From NCBI GenBank assembly GCA_963725415.1, contig CAVRZY010000161.1, forward strand, positions 46,770 through 110,769: 64,000 nucleotides of DNA. Direction: 5' to 3'. The position numbers and the translations under genes were made by a program. Positions 38,029 to 47,452 of the stretch are shown here, piece after piece (the first letter of the stretch is position 1; every line of letters begins with the position of its first letter). The notes beneath the pieces are model-generated. The model was not told the DNA's origin and did not search any database. It saw only the letters and a program-made list of their open reading frames with translations. The DNA comes from CAVRZY01 sp963725415 (GTDB lineage Bacteria; Acidobacteriota; Terriglobia; Bryobacterales; Bryobacteraceae).

Positions 38029-39306
38029 CTACTTGATCTTCCCCAACATCTCGTAGATCCAGATCAGCGCCCGGTTCATGAGCTGCTCGCCCGCGCCTAT
38101 TTCCACCGGCGAGACTGCATTGTCGGCGCCGTACCCGCCTTCGGCCACCGCTTCGATAGTCGGGAAGTACTGGTGGTATCCGTTACAGTCACCGAAAAAG
38201 AAAAGCTGTTTCACCCGCGCCCGCTCTTTCAATCGCACGGCGTGACTGCTGAACACTTCTCCCGACACGCCTACCAGCGCGATTTCGCGATTCAGCAGCG
38301 CCACGGTCAACCGCGGCCGCACCCCGTCGGCATATTCGTCCAGGTAGTTGGGCACCAGCTCGGGAAAAAACGCCTTTTCGAACAGCGGCCGCAACAGCGG
38401 GTTCTTGAAGTCCGTGCGCGAGGCGAACTTGAATCGCTCTTCCCTCGCCTGGAGCGCCGGCTGCGCGACCTCTTGAGCCGTAAGCCCGCCGGCTAGTTTC
38501 AGCGCCTCGCGTCCCAGGGCCTCCCCGAAAGCCTGGTAGCCCTTGTTGGGGCCTTCGTTCACCGACTGATCGCCACCGGCCCCTTGCATGAAGATCGCAG
38601 CCGCGCCCGTCTCTTTCCGGATCGCGTTTTTCATGGCCCCCACGTAGTCGGCGGAGAACTTCAGCGTGGAAGACGGAATCATGGTGGGGTGGGCGGTGAA
38701 GTTCACCAGAACGGCGATGGGCTTCCCCGCAGCTTCGTCGAAGCGCATCACTGCCAGCTCACGGTCGCTGGGCTTCGGCTCGAGCTTGGTGTGCCGGTTC
38801 CGATTGAATCCCTCAAGCTGCACGGATCCCGTCGCCATCCTCGCCGGCGCCAGCTTCCGGTTGGCCTCCAGAATGGCCGCCACGATCCCCTCTTCCATCT
38901 GTTGGTAGTACCGGATGGCCGCATCGAACCGCCCTTTCCCCTTGCCGGGCTCGTCGCTCAGTTCCAGCACCGGCCCATGATGGGTGTGAGAACCGGCGAT
39001 AAAGGAGTACTCGATGCCCGCCTCCTCCTGGATCCGTTTCCGGATCATCTGAAGCGACCGCTCGGCCGGCGAGCGGCCCAGGTCCAGCCCCACGATGGCC
39101 AGCTTGCGGCTCCCCGCCTGGATCACCAACGCCTCCGCATAGAGCGGATCCAGGACCCCGCCCGAGAGCGCGTCGTGCCGCGCCCCGTAACCCCACATCG
39201 GCACAGGCTCCTGCGGCGTCACCTCACGCCGTGCCACCCCGACCTGGAACTGTCCCCAGGCCAGCCAGCCAAACAAAAACAGAATCACAAAGGAATGTTT
39301 CTTCAC
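38029..39306 (-). CDS. Neutral/alkaline non-lysosomal ceramidase-family hydrolase, secreted
   Basis: 425 residues from GTG 39306, which overlaps the upstream enolase-family stop by 4 bp. Signal peptide (SFVILFLFGWLAWGQ), then FQVGVARREVTPQEPVPMWG, SHTHHGPVLE and NFTAHPTM, and AIFMQGAGGDQSVNEGP, which are the zinc-ligand and active-site segments of the alkaline ceramidase N-terminal domain. True ceramidases are longer (about 650-700) with a C-terminal domain that is absent here. Many such short proteins in this phylum have unknown substrates, so ceramide is not proven. Confidence 0.8.
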   Translation of the reverse strand: MKKHSFVILFLFGWLAWGQFQVGVARREVTPQEPVPMWGYGARHDALSGGVLDPLYAEALVIQAGSRKLAIVGLDLGRSPAERSLQMIRKRIQEEAGIEYSFIAGSHTHHGPVLELSDEPGKGKGRFDAAIRYYQQMEEGIVAAILEANRKLAPARMATGSVQLEGFNRNRHTKLEPKPSDRELAVMRFDEAAGKPIAVLVNFTAHPTMIPSSTLKFSADYVGAMKNAIRKETGAAAIFMQGAGGDQSVNEGPNKGYQAFGEALGREALKLAGGLTAQEVAQPALQAREERFKFASRTDFKNPLLRPLFEKAFFPELVPNYLDEYADGVRPRLTVALLNREIALVGVSGEVFSSHAVRLKERARVKQLFFFGDCNGYHQYFPTIEAVAEGGYGADNAVSPVEIGAGEQLMNRALIWIYEMLGKIK

Positions 39307-40544
39307 GCTCGTCCTTTCAGCGTCGAAGTCTGCCTCACCGCCGCCGGGTGCTTCCACACTTCCGGCTTGATCTCCATCCCGAAGCCCGGCCCTTCCGGCG
39401 CCCGCACGCCGCCCTCGCTCGGCATCAGGGGGTTCTCCAGCATCTTGGGCCAGTCCGATTCGTAGAACCTCTGGCAGCTCTCCTGGATCCACACGTTCGT
39501 TGAGGCCGTGGAAAGATGCGTCGAGGCGTAGAACAGCAGCGGCCCGGCCGCAGTGTGCGGCGCAATCGGCAACTGGTAGCTCTCCGCCATGGTGGCGATC
39601 TTGCGCGCCTCGCTCAGCCCGCCGCACCAGCACACATCCAACATCACGAACTTGGCCGCCCGCGCTTCCAGTAACTGCAAGAACTGCATCCGTCCCGCCA
39701 TTCGCTCGCTGATGGTCAGCGGCAGCGAGGTGGCCTCCGCAAGTTGCCGGCACTGCTGGAAATTCCCCGGCAGCAGCATGTCTTCCAGCCACATCGGCTG
39801 GTACGGCTCCAGCGCCTTGGCGATCCGGATGGCTGCAGTGAGGTTCCAGTTGCTGTGGAACTCCAGCAGAATCTCGATCTGCGAGCCAAACGTGTCCCGC
39901 AGCTTGCGCACCGGGAACAGCGCTTCCTCAAGATCCGCCTGGGTCACGAACTGGTGCCGGTTGCGCGCCGCCGCACGGTCAAACGGCCAGACCTTGATCG
40001 CCTTGATGTTGTAGCGGTCGATCAGCTCCCGCATGATCTTCTCCGGCTCCTTGTTGAAGTCGTACTTGTGCGGGAAGCAGGTGTTGTAGAGCCGGACTTG
40101 GGGATTGGACTTGCCGCCGATCAGGCGATAAACCGGCACGCCCAGCGAACGGCCCAGCAGGTCCCACAGCGCCAGGTCGATGGCGCTGAGCACGCGCATC
40201 TCGGTGCCGCCGGTGATCTGGTAGTCGAAGGCCCGGTAGAAATCCGCCCAGATGCGGTCGATGTCACGCGGGTCCCGTCCCAATAACATGGGCGCGGCCG
40301 CCGTGTGCACCATGGCCGCCTCGACCGCGTTGCGGGGATAGGTCTCGCCGATGCCGAACTGCCCCGAGTCGGTCTCGACCCGCACCCAGACCCAGTGCGG
40401 CCACCAGGGCGCCTCGTCCCGGCTCTTCCAGTAGATCGTATCGACTCGCGTCACCCTCATCGAGGGCGCCGCCTGTGCTGCCTGCAACCGGAACGCCCCC
40501 AGGGCAGGAGCCAGCGAGCGGAACAGAAACGTGCGTCGGTGCAT
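39303..40544 (-). CDS. Mandelate racemase / muconate lactonizing enzyme family protein, Tat-type leader
   Basis: 413 residues in the enolase superfamily. The leader MHRRTFLFRSLAPALGAFRL has a twin-arginine look. The capping domain is about 35-150. In the barrel, candidate bases and metal ligands are Lys in IKAIKVWPFD, Glu in ILLEFHSNW, Glu in MWLEDMLLPG, Glu in TISERMAG and His in PIAPHTAAGP. This pattern suits sugar-acid dehydratases or racemases, but the substrate cannot be read. Start at 40544 is chosen for the Tat motif (the frame opens 7 codons earlier). It forms an operon with the ceramidase-type gene. Confidence 0.82.
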   Translation of the reverse strand: MHRRTFLFRSLAPALGAFRLQAAQAAPSMRVTRVDTIYWKSRDEAPWWPHWVWVRVETDSGQFGIGETYPRNAVEAAMVHTAAAPMLLGRDPRDIDRIWADFYRAFDYQITGGTEMRVLSAIDLALWDLLGRSLGVPVYRLIGGKSNPQVRLYNTCFPHKYDFNKEPEKIMRELIDRYNIKAIKVWPFDRAAARNRHQFVTQADLEEALFPVRKLRDTFGSQIEILLEFHSNWNLTAAIRIAKALEPYQPMWLEDMLLPGNFQQCRQLAEATSLPLTISERMAGRMQFLQLLEARAAKFVMLDVCWCGGLSEARKIATMAESYQLPIAPHTAAGPLLFYASTHLSTASTNVWIQESCQRFYESDWPKMLENPLMPSEGGVRAPEGPGFGMEIKPEVWKHPAAVRQTSTLKGRA

Positions 40545-40580
40545 GTCGCCGCGATTGTAACTCACGCGGCGACTGCAGTT

Positions 40581-41366
40581 CTACCGCCGCACCAGCCGGA
40601 TGCTCCCGTTGACCGTGCGCAGCTTCACGTCCGGACCGCCTTTGCCGATCACCGTCTCGACATCCCTTCCGGGCCCGAATCCAATATGACGCACCGTTAG
40701 GTCGAAATCGCTGTCGATGCTGCCGTGGACCGTGGACGCGCTCAGCCGCGCCCCAGCGTCCTGGGGCAGCCTCAGGGCGACGGCGCCATTCACCGACTTC
40801 AGTGAGATGGGCTTGCCTGCCAGGCGGTCCACTTCCGCTTCCACCCGCCCGTTGACCGTGGACAATTCGACCTCCCCGGTCAGTTGCCGTCCCGTCACCC
40901 CGCCGTTCACCGAGCCCGCCCTCACCTCGGCTGCCGTGCCCGCGATCTCGATGGCGCCGTTCACCGTCTTGATCTCGTCGAGCCTGGCCTGCCGCGGCAC
41001 ACTCAGGGTGTAGTCCACCGACGCCGAATCACTATGCAGCCCGCTGTGCTCCGGGTACTTGGTCCGGATCTCGACCGCGTCGGCGCGGGCCTCGACCACA
41101 ATCTCGACCTCCTTGAGAGCTTCCTGCGTACGCGCACGTTTCACGGCGTCCACCTTCACCTGGTTCTGATCCCAGGCCGTAACATGAACCGACCCGTTCA
41201 CGTTGTGCAGGCTCACCCGCCCGCCCGCCGCCAGCGGATAGGTCTGGTGGAACTCCTCCCGCAAGTCCTGCTCCGCCCGCAGGACCACAATGCTCGCCGC
41301 CACCACGAGCACATAGAACGCCACCCATCCGGCAATACGCTTGCCAGAGCTGCCTCGCTCGAACAT
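40581..41366 (-). CDS. DUF4097-family membrane-anchored beta-repeat protein
   Basis: 261 residues. TM helix at about 12-32 (GWVAFYVLVVAASIVVLRA), then a right-handed beta-repeat with recurrent V-N-G (VSLHNVNGSVHVTAWD, IKTVNGAIEIAG, GSVNGGVTG, LSTVNGRVEAE, LKSVNGAVAL, LRTVNGSIRL), the hallmark of DUF4097 adhesin-like proteins. The start at 41366 has GGAGG/AAGAGG upstream. Its role is unclear. Confidence 0.82.
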   Translation of the reverse strand: MFERGSSGKRIAGWVAFYVLVVAASIVVLRAEQDLREEFHQTYPLAAGGRVSLHNVNGSVHVTAWDQNQVKVDAVKRARTQEALKEVEIVVEARADAVEIRTKYPEHSGLHSDSASVDYTLSVPRQARLDEIKTVNGAIEIAGTAAEVRAGSVNGGVTGRQLTGEVELSTVNGRVEAEVDRLAGKPISLKSVNGAVALRLPQDAGARLSASTVHGSIDSDFDLTVRHIGFGPGRDVETVIGKGGPDVKLRTVNGSIRLVRR

Positions 41367-41449
41367 GACCTCTTCCTCCCTGCTTTGCTGGTGATGCACT
41401 TCTTCCTGTTGGACGGAGCTCCCGGCAAGGTGTGACCAAGAATCTGCTG

Positions 41450-42409
41450 TTACTTCTCGTCCAGCCGGTCAGTGGCTTTGATGTAGTGAACCGGGTGCTC
41501 CGACAGCCATTTCGAGTAGTGGGCGTAATTGTTCAGCAATGGGACCGCCAGATCCGCGCACCGGTCCAGGATCTCGACCGCCAGGTCCACGTCGAGCTTT
41601 CCCTTAAACATGATCCCGGCCGTGCCGTGATTCCCGTGGTTCTTCTCTTCGTGGTACCGGAAGCCCACCGCCCCGAATCGTCTCAGCGCGCTGATGTCAC
41701 GCTGGATCTCAGGAGGCTGGTCCCCATCGTCGTCGTGCTTTGGCTCCTTGGCCCAGTTCGCCAGGGGGATCGGACGCTCCCGCCCAAGGATCCTCAGGCT
41801 GGCCAGCTCGATCAACGTCTCTCCGAAGTTGCCCGGATAGCCGGCGTACATCGCTCTGATCTCAGGCGCCTCCAAGAGGCGGGATGCCTGGAGGTACCAG
41901 AACGGTTTCTCGGTGGCGTCAAACAGCGCTCGCGCGGCCATGATCCCGCCGGTGTCCTCCGGGTTAGTCCCGGCCACCAGCACCGTTCGCCGGAATCCCT
42001 GCTCGTGCAGCGCGCTGGCAATCCGTTTCAGCACCGCCACCTGCTCCTCGACCGGGAAAGACACCGTGCCCCGGAAGGTCCGGGTGGCGCCGGAAAAGCA
42101 GCAGAACGTCGCCGGAAACACCAGCCCGTTCGCCTTCTCGGCCAGCAGCACACTGAGCGCGTTGGCCCAATGCGCGTGCATTCCCATCGGGATAAACGCT
42201 CCATGCCCGCTCACCGGCCCAAACGGGACGAACACCAGGTCGCCGCCGTCGTTCAAGTAGAATTCGACCTCGCGGCTGGTCATCTCGTCCATCCGGCGAG
42301 TCGCGAACTTCCGCCTGGGCGCCTCCCCGTTGGAAGCCCGCACTCGCGTCGAAATCGCCGTCCCACACAGCAGGCTCTTGAAGAAACTGCGTCTGACAAT
42401 GTTTTCCAT
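41450..42409 (-). CDS. Divergent creatininase-family protein
   Basis: 319 residues, with a leader-like N-terminus (RRSFFKSLLCGTAISTRV). The overall order fits creatininase amidohydrolases: a first loop FVPFGPVSGHGAFIPMGMH, a middle SFPVEEQVAVLKRIASALHE and an RRTVLVAGTNPEDTGG strand. The usual metal motifs (E-x-H-G-x-H-L-P and N-G-H-G-G-N) are not conserved: the first Glu is Ser and the second motif is TNPED. A changed or lost activity is therefore likely. It sits between a DUF4097 gene and the lpxL-type acyltransferase gene. Confidence 0.55.
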   Translation of the reverse strand: MENIVRRSFFKSLLCGTAISTRVRASNGEAPRRKFATRRMDEMTSREVEFYLNDGGDLVFVPFGPVSGHGAFIPMGMHAHWANALSVLLAEKANGLVFPATFCCFSGATRTFRGTVSFPVEEQVAVLKRIASALHEQGFRRTVLVAGTNPEDTGGIMAARALFDATEKPFWYLQASRLLEAPEIRAMYAGYPGNFGETLIELASLRILGRERPIPLANWAKEPKHDDDGDQPPEIQRDISALRRFGAVGFRYHEEKNHGNHGTAGIMFKGKLDVDLAVEILDRCADLAVPLLNNYAHYSKWLSEHPVHYIKATDRLDEK

Positions 42410-42457
42410 TTGACAAGGTTCTCCCACCCCAGATACTGTAGCCCAATCGCAATTTTT

Positions 42458-43345
42458 TCAGTACAGCCCTGGCTCGCCCGGCGGCCGCGTCTTCCAGCGC
42501 CGGTGAATCCAAAGCCACTGCTCGGGATACTGCCGGATCACCGCCTCGAGCTGGCTTTGCAGCCGCTGCGTGTCCTCTTCCACCCGCCCGCTCATCTCCA
42601 CCGGCGGGTAGAAGCGCAGCACGTAGCGGCCCTCCTCCTCCAACCACAACGCGAAGCCCGGGATGACCGCGGCCCCGCTCCGCGCCGCCAGCTTCGCAAA
42701 CCCGCTCGAAGCGCAGGCCGGAATGCCGAAGAAATCCACGAACACGCCCTCCTCCGGGCTGGAGTTCTGATCGATCAGGATGCCCACAGCCTGGTTGGCG
42801 TGAAGTGCTTTCAAGATCGACCGCGCAAATTCCTTTTTCTCGATGAGCTGGTTCCCGGACAGCCTGCGCCGCCGCTCCACCAGCTCATCGATGCCTGGAT
42901 TGTCCAGCGACCGCACCACCACGTGCATCGGCGCCGCCATCAGCGCGTGCGCGAACGCGCTCAGCTCCCAGTTCCCCAAATGTGCGGTGGCGAACATCAC
43001 GCCCCGGCCACGCCGCAGCGCCTCCTCGAAATGCTCGAGGCCCTCGTAACGAATCCACCGCGAGATGTTGCTCCGGTCGATGCGCGGGAACCGCGCGAAG
43101 ACGTACAACAGCCGCGCAATCGAGCGGAACACGCCATCCGCAATCTTCTTGTGCTCCGCGGCGCTCTTCTCCGGCAGCGCCATCGCCAGGTTCCGCATGG
43201 CCACTCGCCGCAGCCGCGGCAGGCCTACATCCAGCAGCCTTGCGTAGAACCGTGCCAAGCCGTTCGGGCCCCACTCCAGCGACTTCACGACGCACACCCC
43301 GGCCCAGCATTCCAGCCTGATACGGAGACCTGAGCGGTGTTTCAA
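42458..43345 (-). CDS. Lysophospholipid/lipid A acyltransferase family (LpxL/HtrB)
   Basis: 295 residues. The catalytic H-x4-[DE] motif is AHLGNWE near residue 121. VVVRSLDNPGIDELV and GILIDQNSSPEEGVFVDFFG are family signatures. The enzyme transfers an acyl chain to lipid A or a related lipid at the inner membrane. An N-terminal membrane-anchor helix is weak. It starts 4 bp after the mnmA stop, so the two are co-transcribed. Confidence 0.85.
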   Translation of the reverse strand: MKHRSGLRIRLECWAGVCVVKSLEWGPNGLARFYARLLDVGLPRLRRVAMRNLAMALPEKSAAEHKKIADGVFRSIARLLYVFARFPRIDRSNISRWIRYEGLEHFEEALRRGRGVMFATAHLGNWELSAFAHALMAAPMHVVVRSLDNPGIDELVERRRRLSGNQLIEKKEFARSILKALHANQAVGILIDQNSSPEEGVFVDFFGIPACASSGFAKLAARSGAAVIPGFALWLEEEGRYVLRFYPPVEMSGRVEEDTQRLQSQLEAVIRQYPEQWLWIHRRWKTRPPGEPGLY

Positions 43346-43349
43346 GAGA

Positions 43350-44459
43350 CTAGGATATCCAGCCGCCGCCCAGAACGGTATCGCCGTCGTAGAACACCGC
43401 TGCCTGGCCGGGCGTCACGGCCCGTTGCGGCTCGTCAAAGTGCACCCCGACGCGCCCCGCCTCCGGCGTGGGATGGACCGTGGCCGGCGCCGCCACGTGC
43501 TTGTTGCGGATCTTCACCCGGGCGCGCACTGACCCCCTCAACTCAGGGAACGCGATCCAGTTCACCTCCGCGACCGTGAGTTCCGCCCGCAGCAGCTCAT
43601 CCCTTCGCCCCACGATCACCTGCTGGGTGGCAGGTTCTGTGCGAATGACATACAGCGGCTCTCCCACCGCCACCTTCAGCCCGCGCCGCTGGCCCACGGT
43701 GAACCGGTGTACGCCGCCGTGCTCGCCCAGCCTGCGCCCGTCCGTCGTGATGATCTGGCCGCGCCTCTCACCCAGCGCCATGCCCTGCTCCCGGAAATAC
43801 GCCTCGATGAAAGCAGCATAGTCGCCGTCAGGCATGAAGCAGATCTCCTGGCTATCGCCCTTCTCCGCCACCGGCAGCCCCATCCGGCGCGCCATCTGCC
43901 GCACCTGCGTCTTGGTGAACTCGCCCAGCGGGAACTGCGTCCGAGCCAGTTGTTCCTGCTTGAGCCCGAACAGGAAGTACGTCTGGTCCCGCGCCTCGTC
44001 CGTGCCCTTGCGCAGCAAGTACCGCCCGCTCTGGAGATCGCGGCAGACGCGCGCGTAGTGCCCCGTGGCGATCCGCTCAGCCCCCACCGAGGCCGCCAGC
44101 TTGATGAACCGGTCGAACTTGATGACGTTGTTGCAGAGCGTGCAGGGGATCGGCGTACGCCCCGACAGGTACTCGTCAATGAACGGCTTGACCACCTGCT
44201 TCTCGAATTGCTCCTCGAGATTCACCACGTAGTACGGGATGCCAAGATGTTCGGCAACGTGCCGCGCGTCGTAGACGTCCTCGAGCGAGCAACATCGCCC
44301 CGCTGCCCCCTCGCTTGACAACTCCGGCAGCCGTCTCTGGTTCCAAAGCTGCATGGTCAGGCCGATCACCGGCACGCCACGCTCGCATAACAGCGCGGCC
44401 ACCATCGAGCTATCCACGCCGCCGCTCATGGCCACGGCAATGGGCTTCGACTCAGACAT
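43350..44459 (-). CDS. mnmA: tRNA-specific 2-thiouridylase MnmA
   Basis: 369 residues from ATG 44459 (MSESKPIAVAMSGG). The frame opens 33 codons earlier, but without family similarity. PP-loop SGGVDSS. The catalytic cysteine pair is Cys in TLCNNVIKFD and Cys in SQEICFMPDGDY. Inserts sulfur at position 2 of the wobble uridine of Lys, Glu and Gln tRNAs. Unusually, cysteines AGRCCSLEDV also occur near residue 52. Head of the run mnmA-lpxL-creatininase-like. Confidence 0.93.
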   Translation of the reverse strand: MSESKPIAVAMSGGVDSSMVAALLCERGVPVIGLTMQLWNQRRLPELSSEGAAGRCCSLEDVYDARHVAEHLGIPYYVVNLEEQFEKQVVKPFIDEYLSGRTPIPCTLCNNVIKFDRFIKLAASVGAERIATGHYARVCRDLQSGRYLLRKGTDEARDQTYFLFGLKQEQLARTQFPLGEFTKTQVRQMARRMGLPVAEKGDSQEICFMPDGDYAAFIEAYFREQGMALGERRGQIITTDGRRLGEHGGVHRFTVGQRRGLKVAVGEPLYVIRTEPATQQVIVGRRDELLRAELTVAEVNWIAFPELRGSVRARVKIRNKHVAAPATVHPTPEAGRVGVHFDEPQRAVTPGQAAVFYDGDTVLGGGWIS

Positions 44460-44574
44460 GCGCACGACACACTTTCCGCAGGTGTTCGACCACCTGGCCG
44501 TAATGGTGGATACTGGAAGCGTTGCAGCAGAAGCGATCCACAGGACTATTAAGCTCATCTTAACCTAACAGCCC

Positions 44575-45363
44575 ATGCCCCGAACTATCATCACCCTGAC
44601 CACCGACTTCGGTCTCTCCGACCATTTCGTGGGCGCCATGAAAGGGGTCATCCTGGCCACCAACCCGCACGTCGAGCTGATCGACATCAGCCACCAGATC
44701 ACCCCCTTTGAGATTCCGGAAGCCGGCTTCCTGCTGTCCCAGGCTTACCGCTACTTCCCCAAGAAAACCGTGCACCTGGTCGTCATCGACCCCGGCGTCG
44801 GCACCTCGCGCCGCCCCATCCTGGTCGAGGCCGCCGGCCAGTATTTCGTCGCCCCCGATAACGGCGTGCTCTCGATGATCTACTCGCGCGAGAAGCACAA
44901 GGTCCGCCACGTGACCGCCGAGAAGTTCTTTCTAAAGCCGGTCAGCCAGACCTTCCACGGCCGCGACATCTTCGCTCCCGTCGCCGCGCACCTGGCCGCC
45001 GGCGCCCCGCCCGCCCGCTTCGGCAAGCTGATCAGCGACTACCTGCGCCTCCAGTTCGAGAAGCCCACCCGCATCGGAAAACGGATCTGGATGGGCGCGG
45101 TCCTGAAGATCGACCGCTTCGGAAACTTAATAACCAACTTTCACGTTTCCGAGTTCCCCACTGTGCAGACAAGACCTTTTGTGATGGCCATCGGCGCCCA
45201 GCGCCTCACCAATCTGGCTCGTTCTTACGCCGAGGGCAACATCGGGGACATCCTGGTCATCGTGGGCAGCTCCGGCTATCTGGAAATCGCCTCCAACCAG
45301 GCTTCCGCGGCCAAGATCCTGGGCTGCGGCGTAGCAGCACCCGCCGAGCTTACTGTGTACTGA
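44575..45363 (+). CDS. SAM hydroxide adenosyltransferase (DUF62/SAM hydrolase)
   Basis: 262 residues. Motifs TLTTDFGLSDHFVGAMKGV, VVIDPGVGTSRRPILVEA, FVAPDNG and FHGRDIFAPVAAHLA are those of the SAM hydrolase/fluorinase-related family. Most members cleave SAM to adenosine and methionine using water. Halogenase-specific loops were not noticed. The start MPRTIITLTT matches the family N-terminus. Not in an obvious operon. Confidence 0.88.
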   Translation: MPRTIITLTTDFGLSDHFVGAMKGVILATNPHVELIDISHQITPFEIPEAGFLLSQAYRYFPKKTVHLVVIDPGVGTSRRPILVEAAGQYFVAPDNGVLSMIYSREKHKVRHVTAEKFFLKPVSQTFHGRDIFAPVAAHLAAGAPPARFGKLISDYLRLQFEKPTRIGKRIWMGAVLKIDRFGNLITNFHVSEFPTVQTRPFVMAIGAQRLTNLARSYAEGNIGDILVIVGSSGYLEIASNQASAAKILGCGVAAPAELTVY

Positions 45364-45460
45364 GGGCCGTCTCCTCCCCAGTGAACTTCTGCCGGCTCTT
45401 GGCGACCCGCTGCCGGTCATTCTCCACGCCCTGGTAAGACCCGCACCGGCACGGCGCAAT

Positions 45461-45520
45461 TCAATCGTCAATGACTCAATCGTCAATGATCCAATCCTCA
45501 ATGACTCAATCCTCAATGAT
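45461..45520 (+). repeat. Tandem repeat, four 15-bp units
   Basis: Exactly four units of TCAATCGTCAATGAC with variation only at the first, seventh and last base. The array directly precedes the extended -10 of the next gene. Related TCAATGAATCAAT-rich stretches lie at 48083-48120 and 51735-51826. Confidence 0.8.
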
Positions 45521-45533
45521 TCACGAAATCTGC

Positions 45534-45539
45534 TACTAT
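45534..45539 (+). promoter_or_regulatory. Extended -10 element of the methyltransferase/MTHFR gene
   Basis: TGCTACTAT reads as TG-N-TACTAT, with the predicted start near 45546 and the ATG at 45574. No good -35 is visible; its place is taken by the tandem repeat. Confidence 0.45.
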
Positions 45540-45573
45540 TGCATACACCCAGCCGGGCCAGACACAGACTTGC

Positions 45574-47451
45574 ATGACCAGTTCCGCTCCCAGGGCCACT
45601 TCCAGGGCCGGCGAGTTTCGCGAGCAGCTCGCCAAACGTGTCCTGGTGGCCGACGGCGCCATGGGCACCATGTTGTACTCCAGGGGTGTGTTCATCAACC
45701 GCTGCTACGATGAACTCAACCTCTCTTCCCCGGACCTGGTCCACGAGATCCATCAGGAATACGTCAAAGCGGGCGCCGAGATCCTGGAGACCAACACTTT
45801 CGGCGCTAATCGAATGCGCCTGTCCGCTCACGGCCTGGTCGAGAAGCTCGCCGCTATCAACCAGGCTGGTGTCCGTATCGCGCGTGAAGCCGCCGGCGAG
45901 CTCGCCTTTGTGGCCGGCTCGGTGGGTCCGCTGGGCGTTCGGATCGAGCCCCTCGGCCCCACCTCCTTCGCCGAGGCGCGCCAGGCCTTTCGCGAGCAGA
46001 TCCAGGCCCTGGTCGCCTCCGGCATTGACCTACTCATCCTGGAGACTTTTGCCGATCTGAACGAACTGCGGGAGGCCGTCTTCGCGGCCCGCGAAGTGGC
46101 GCCCCCGGACATGGTCGTGGTAGCACAAGTGACTATCGACGATTTCGGCCGTATGCCCGACGGGACCGATCCCACCGCATTCACCCGCAAGCTGGACGAG
46201 TGGCCGGTGGACGTGATTGGACTGAACTGCTCGGTCGGTCCCAAGGTGATGCTGGAGACCATCGAGCGGATGGTCGCCGATTCGCGGAAGCCCCTGAGCG
46301 CCATGCCCAACGCCGGTCATCCTGCCACCGTGGAAGGCCGGAAAATCTACCTGGGTTCGCCCGAGTACATGGCCCAGTACGCCCGCCGCTTTATCGCCGT
46401 GGGCGTCAAAATCGTCGGTGGCTGCTGCGGCACCACGCCCGAACACATCCGCCTGATTCGCTCCGAGGCCCGCTCGCTCCAGCCCGGCCTCCGGCAACTC
46501 GCCGTGACCGTCGAAGAACCTGCGGTCAAGGCCCAGGCCCTGCCCCAGGTTCCCCTTTCCCAGAAATCGCAACTGGGCGCCAAGCTCGCCGCCGGGAAGT
46601 TCGTGGCTTTCGTCGAGATCCTGCCCCCGCGCGGCGTGGACGCCTCCAAAGAGATCGCCGGCGCCCGCCTGTGCGCCGCCCAGGGCATTGATTGCATCAA
46701 CGTGCCCGACGGCCCCCGCGCCAGCGCCCGCATGAGCGCCCAGGTCACCTGCCAGCTCATCCAGCAGCAGGCCGGCATCGAGGCCGTGCTCCACTTCTGC
46801 TGCCGCGACCGCAACATCCTGGGAATTCAGTCCGAATTGTTGGGCGCTCAGGCAGTCGGCATTCGCAACCTGATCTGTATCACCGGCGACCCGCCCCGTA
46901 TGGGCAGCTACCCTTCGGCCACCGCGGTCTTTGACGTCGATTCCATCGGCCTGGTCAATATCGCCAACAACCTCAACCACGGCCTCGATTTGGGCGGCAA
47001 CCCCATGGGCTCGCAAACCTCGCTGGTCCTGGGAGTGGGCGCTAACCCCGGCGCCCTCAACCTGGAGGAAGAGATCCGGCGCCTCGACTGGAAGGTGGAG
47101 GCCGGCGCCGAGTACGTTGTCACCCAGCCGGTCTTCGACCTGGCTTTGCTTGAGCACTTCCTCGAGCGCATCCGGCACCTCAAGATCCCTCTCCTCGCCG
47201 GTATCTGGCCGCTCCTCAGTTACCGCAACGCCGAGTTTATGGTCCATGAACTCCGCGTGCCCGTCCCCACAGATTTCCTGGAGCGCATGCGCCGGGCCGA
47301 CAGCGCCGAAAAGGCCCGCCGCGAGGGCATCGCCATCGCCCAGGAGATGGTCACGCGCGTGCGCCCCGTGGTCCAGGGAGTTCAGTTGAGCGCCCCGTTC
47401 GGCCGCTACGAGATGGCCATGGAGGTGGCCCAGGCCATCGGGCCCAGATAA
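45574..47451 (+). CDS. Bifunctional homocysteine S-methyltransferase / 5,10-methylenetetrahydrofolate reductase
   Basis: 625 residues, YitJ-like fusion. Residues 20-310 are the zinc-dependent homocysteine methyltransferase: DGAMGTMLYSRG, NTFGANRMRL, the first zinc Cys in GLNCSVGP and the Cys pair in VGGCCGTTPEH. Residues 335-620 are an MTHFR barrel: FVEILPPRG, VLHFCCRDRNILGIQSELLG, LICITGDPPRMG and YVVTQPVFD. It couples methyl-folate formation to methionine metabolism in the cytoplasm. Followed 1 bp later by tsaC. Confidence 0.92.
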   Translation: MTSSAPRATSRAGEFREQLAKRVLVADGAMGTMLYSRGVFINRCYDELNLSSPDLVHEIHQEYVKAGAEILETNTFGANRMRLSAHGLVEKLAAINQAGVRIAREAAGELAFVAGSVGPLGVRIEPLGPTSFAEARQAFREQIQALVASGIDLLILETFADLNELREAVFAAREVAPPDMVVVAQVTIDDFGRMPDGTDPTAFTRKLDEWPVDVIGLNCSVGPKVMLETIERMVADSRKPLSAMPNAGHPATVEGRKIYLGSPEYMAQYARRFIAVGVKIVGGCCGTTPEHIRLIRSEARSLQPGLRQLAVTVEEPAVKAQALPQVPLSQKSQLGAKLAAGKFVAFVEILPPRGVDASKEIAGARLCAAQGIDCINVPDGPRASARMSAQVTCQLIQQQAGIEAVLHFCCRDRNILGIQSELLGAQAVGIRNLICITGDPPRMGSYPSATAVFDVDSIGLVNIANNLNHGLDLGGNPMGSQTSLVLGVGANPGALNLEEEIRRLDWKVEAGAEYVVTQPVFDLALLEHFLERIRHLKIPLLAGIWPLLSYRNAEFMVHELRVPVPTDFLERMRRADSAEKARREGIAIAQEMVTRVRPVVQGVQLSAPFGRYEMAMEVAQAIGPR

Positions 47452-47452
47452 C

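Noticed and set aside
38029..39306. Calling the secreted hydrolase a true ceramidase
   Set aside because: It has the N-terminal catalytic-type domain only and is about 250 residues short of characterised ceramidases.
45461..45520. Possible CRISPR array in the TCAATC repeats
   Set aside because: Units are 15 bp and contiguous with no spacers, so this is a simple tandem repeat.
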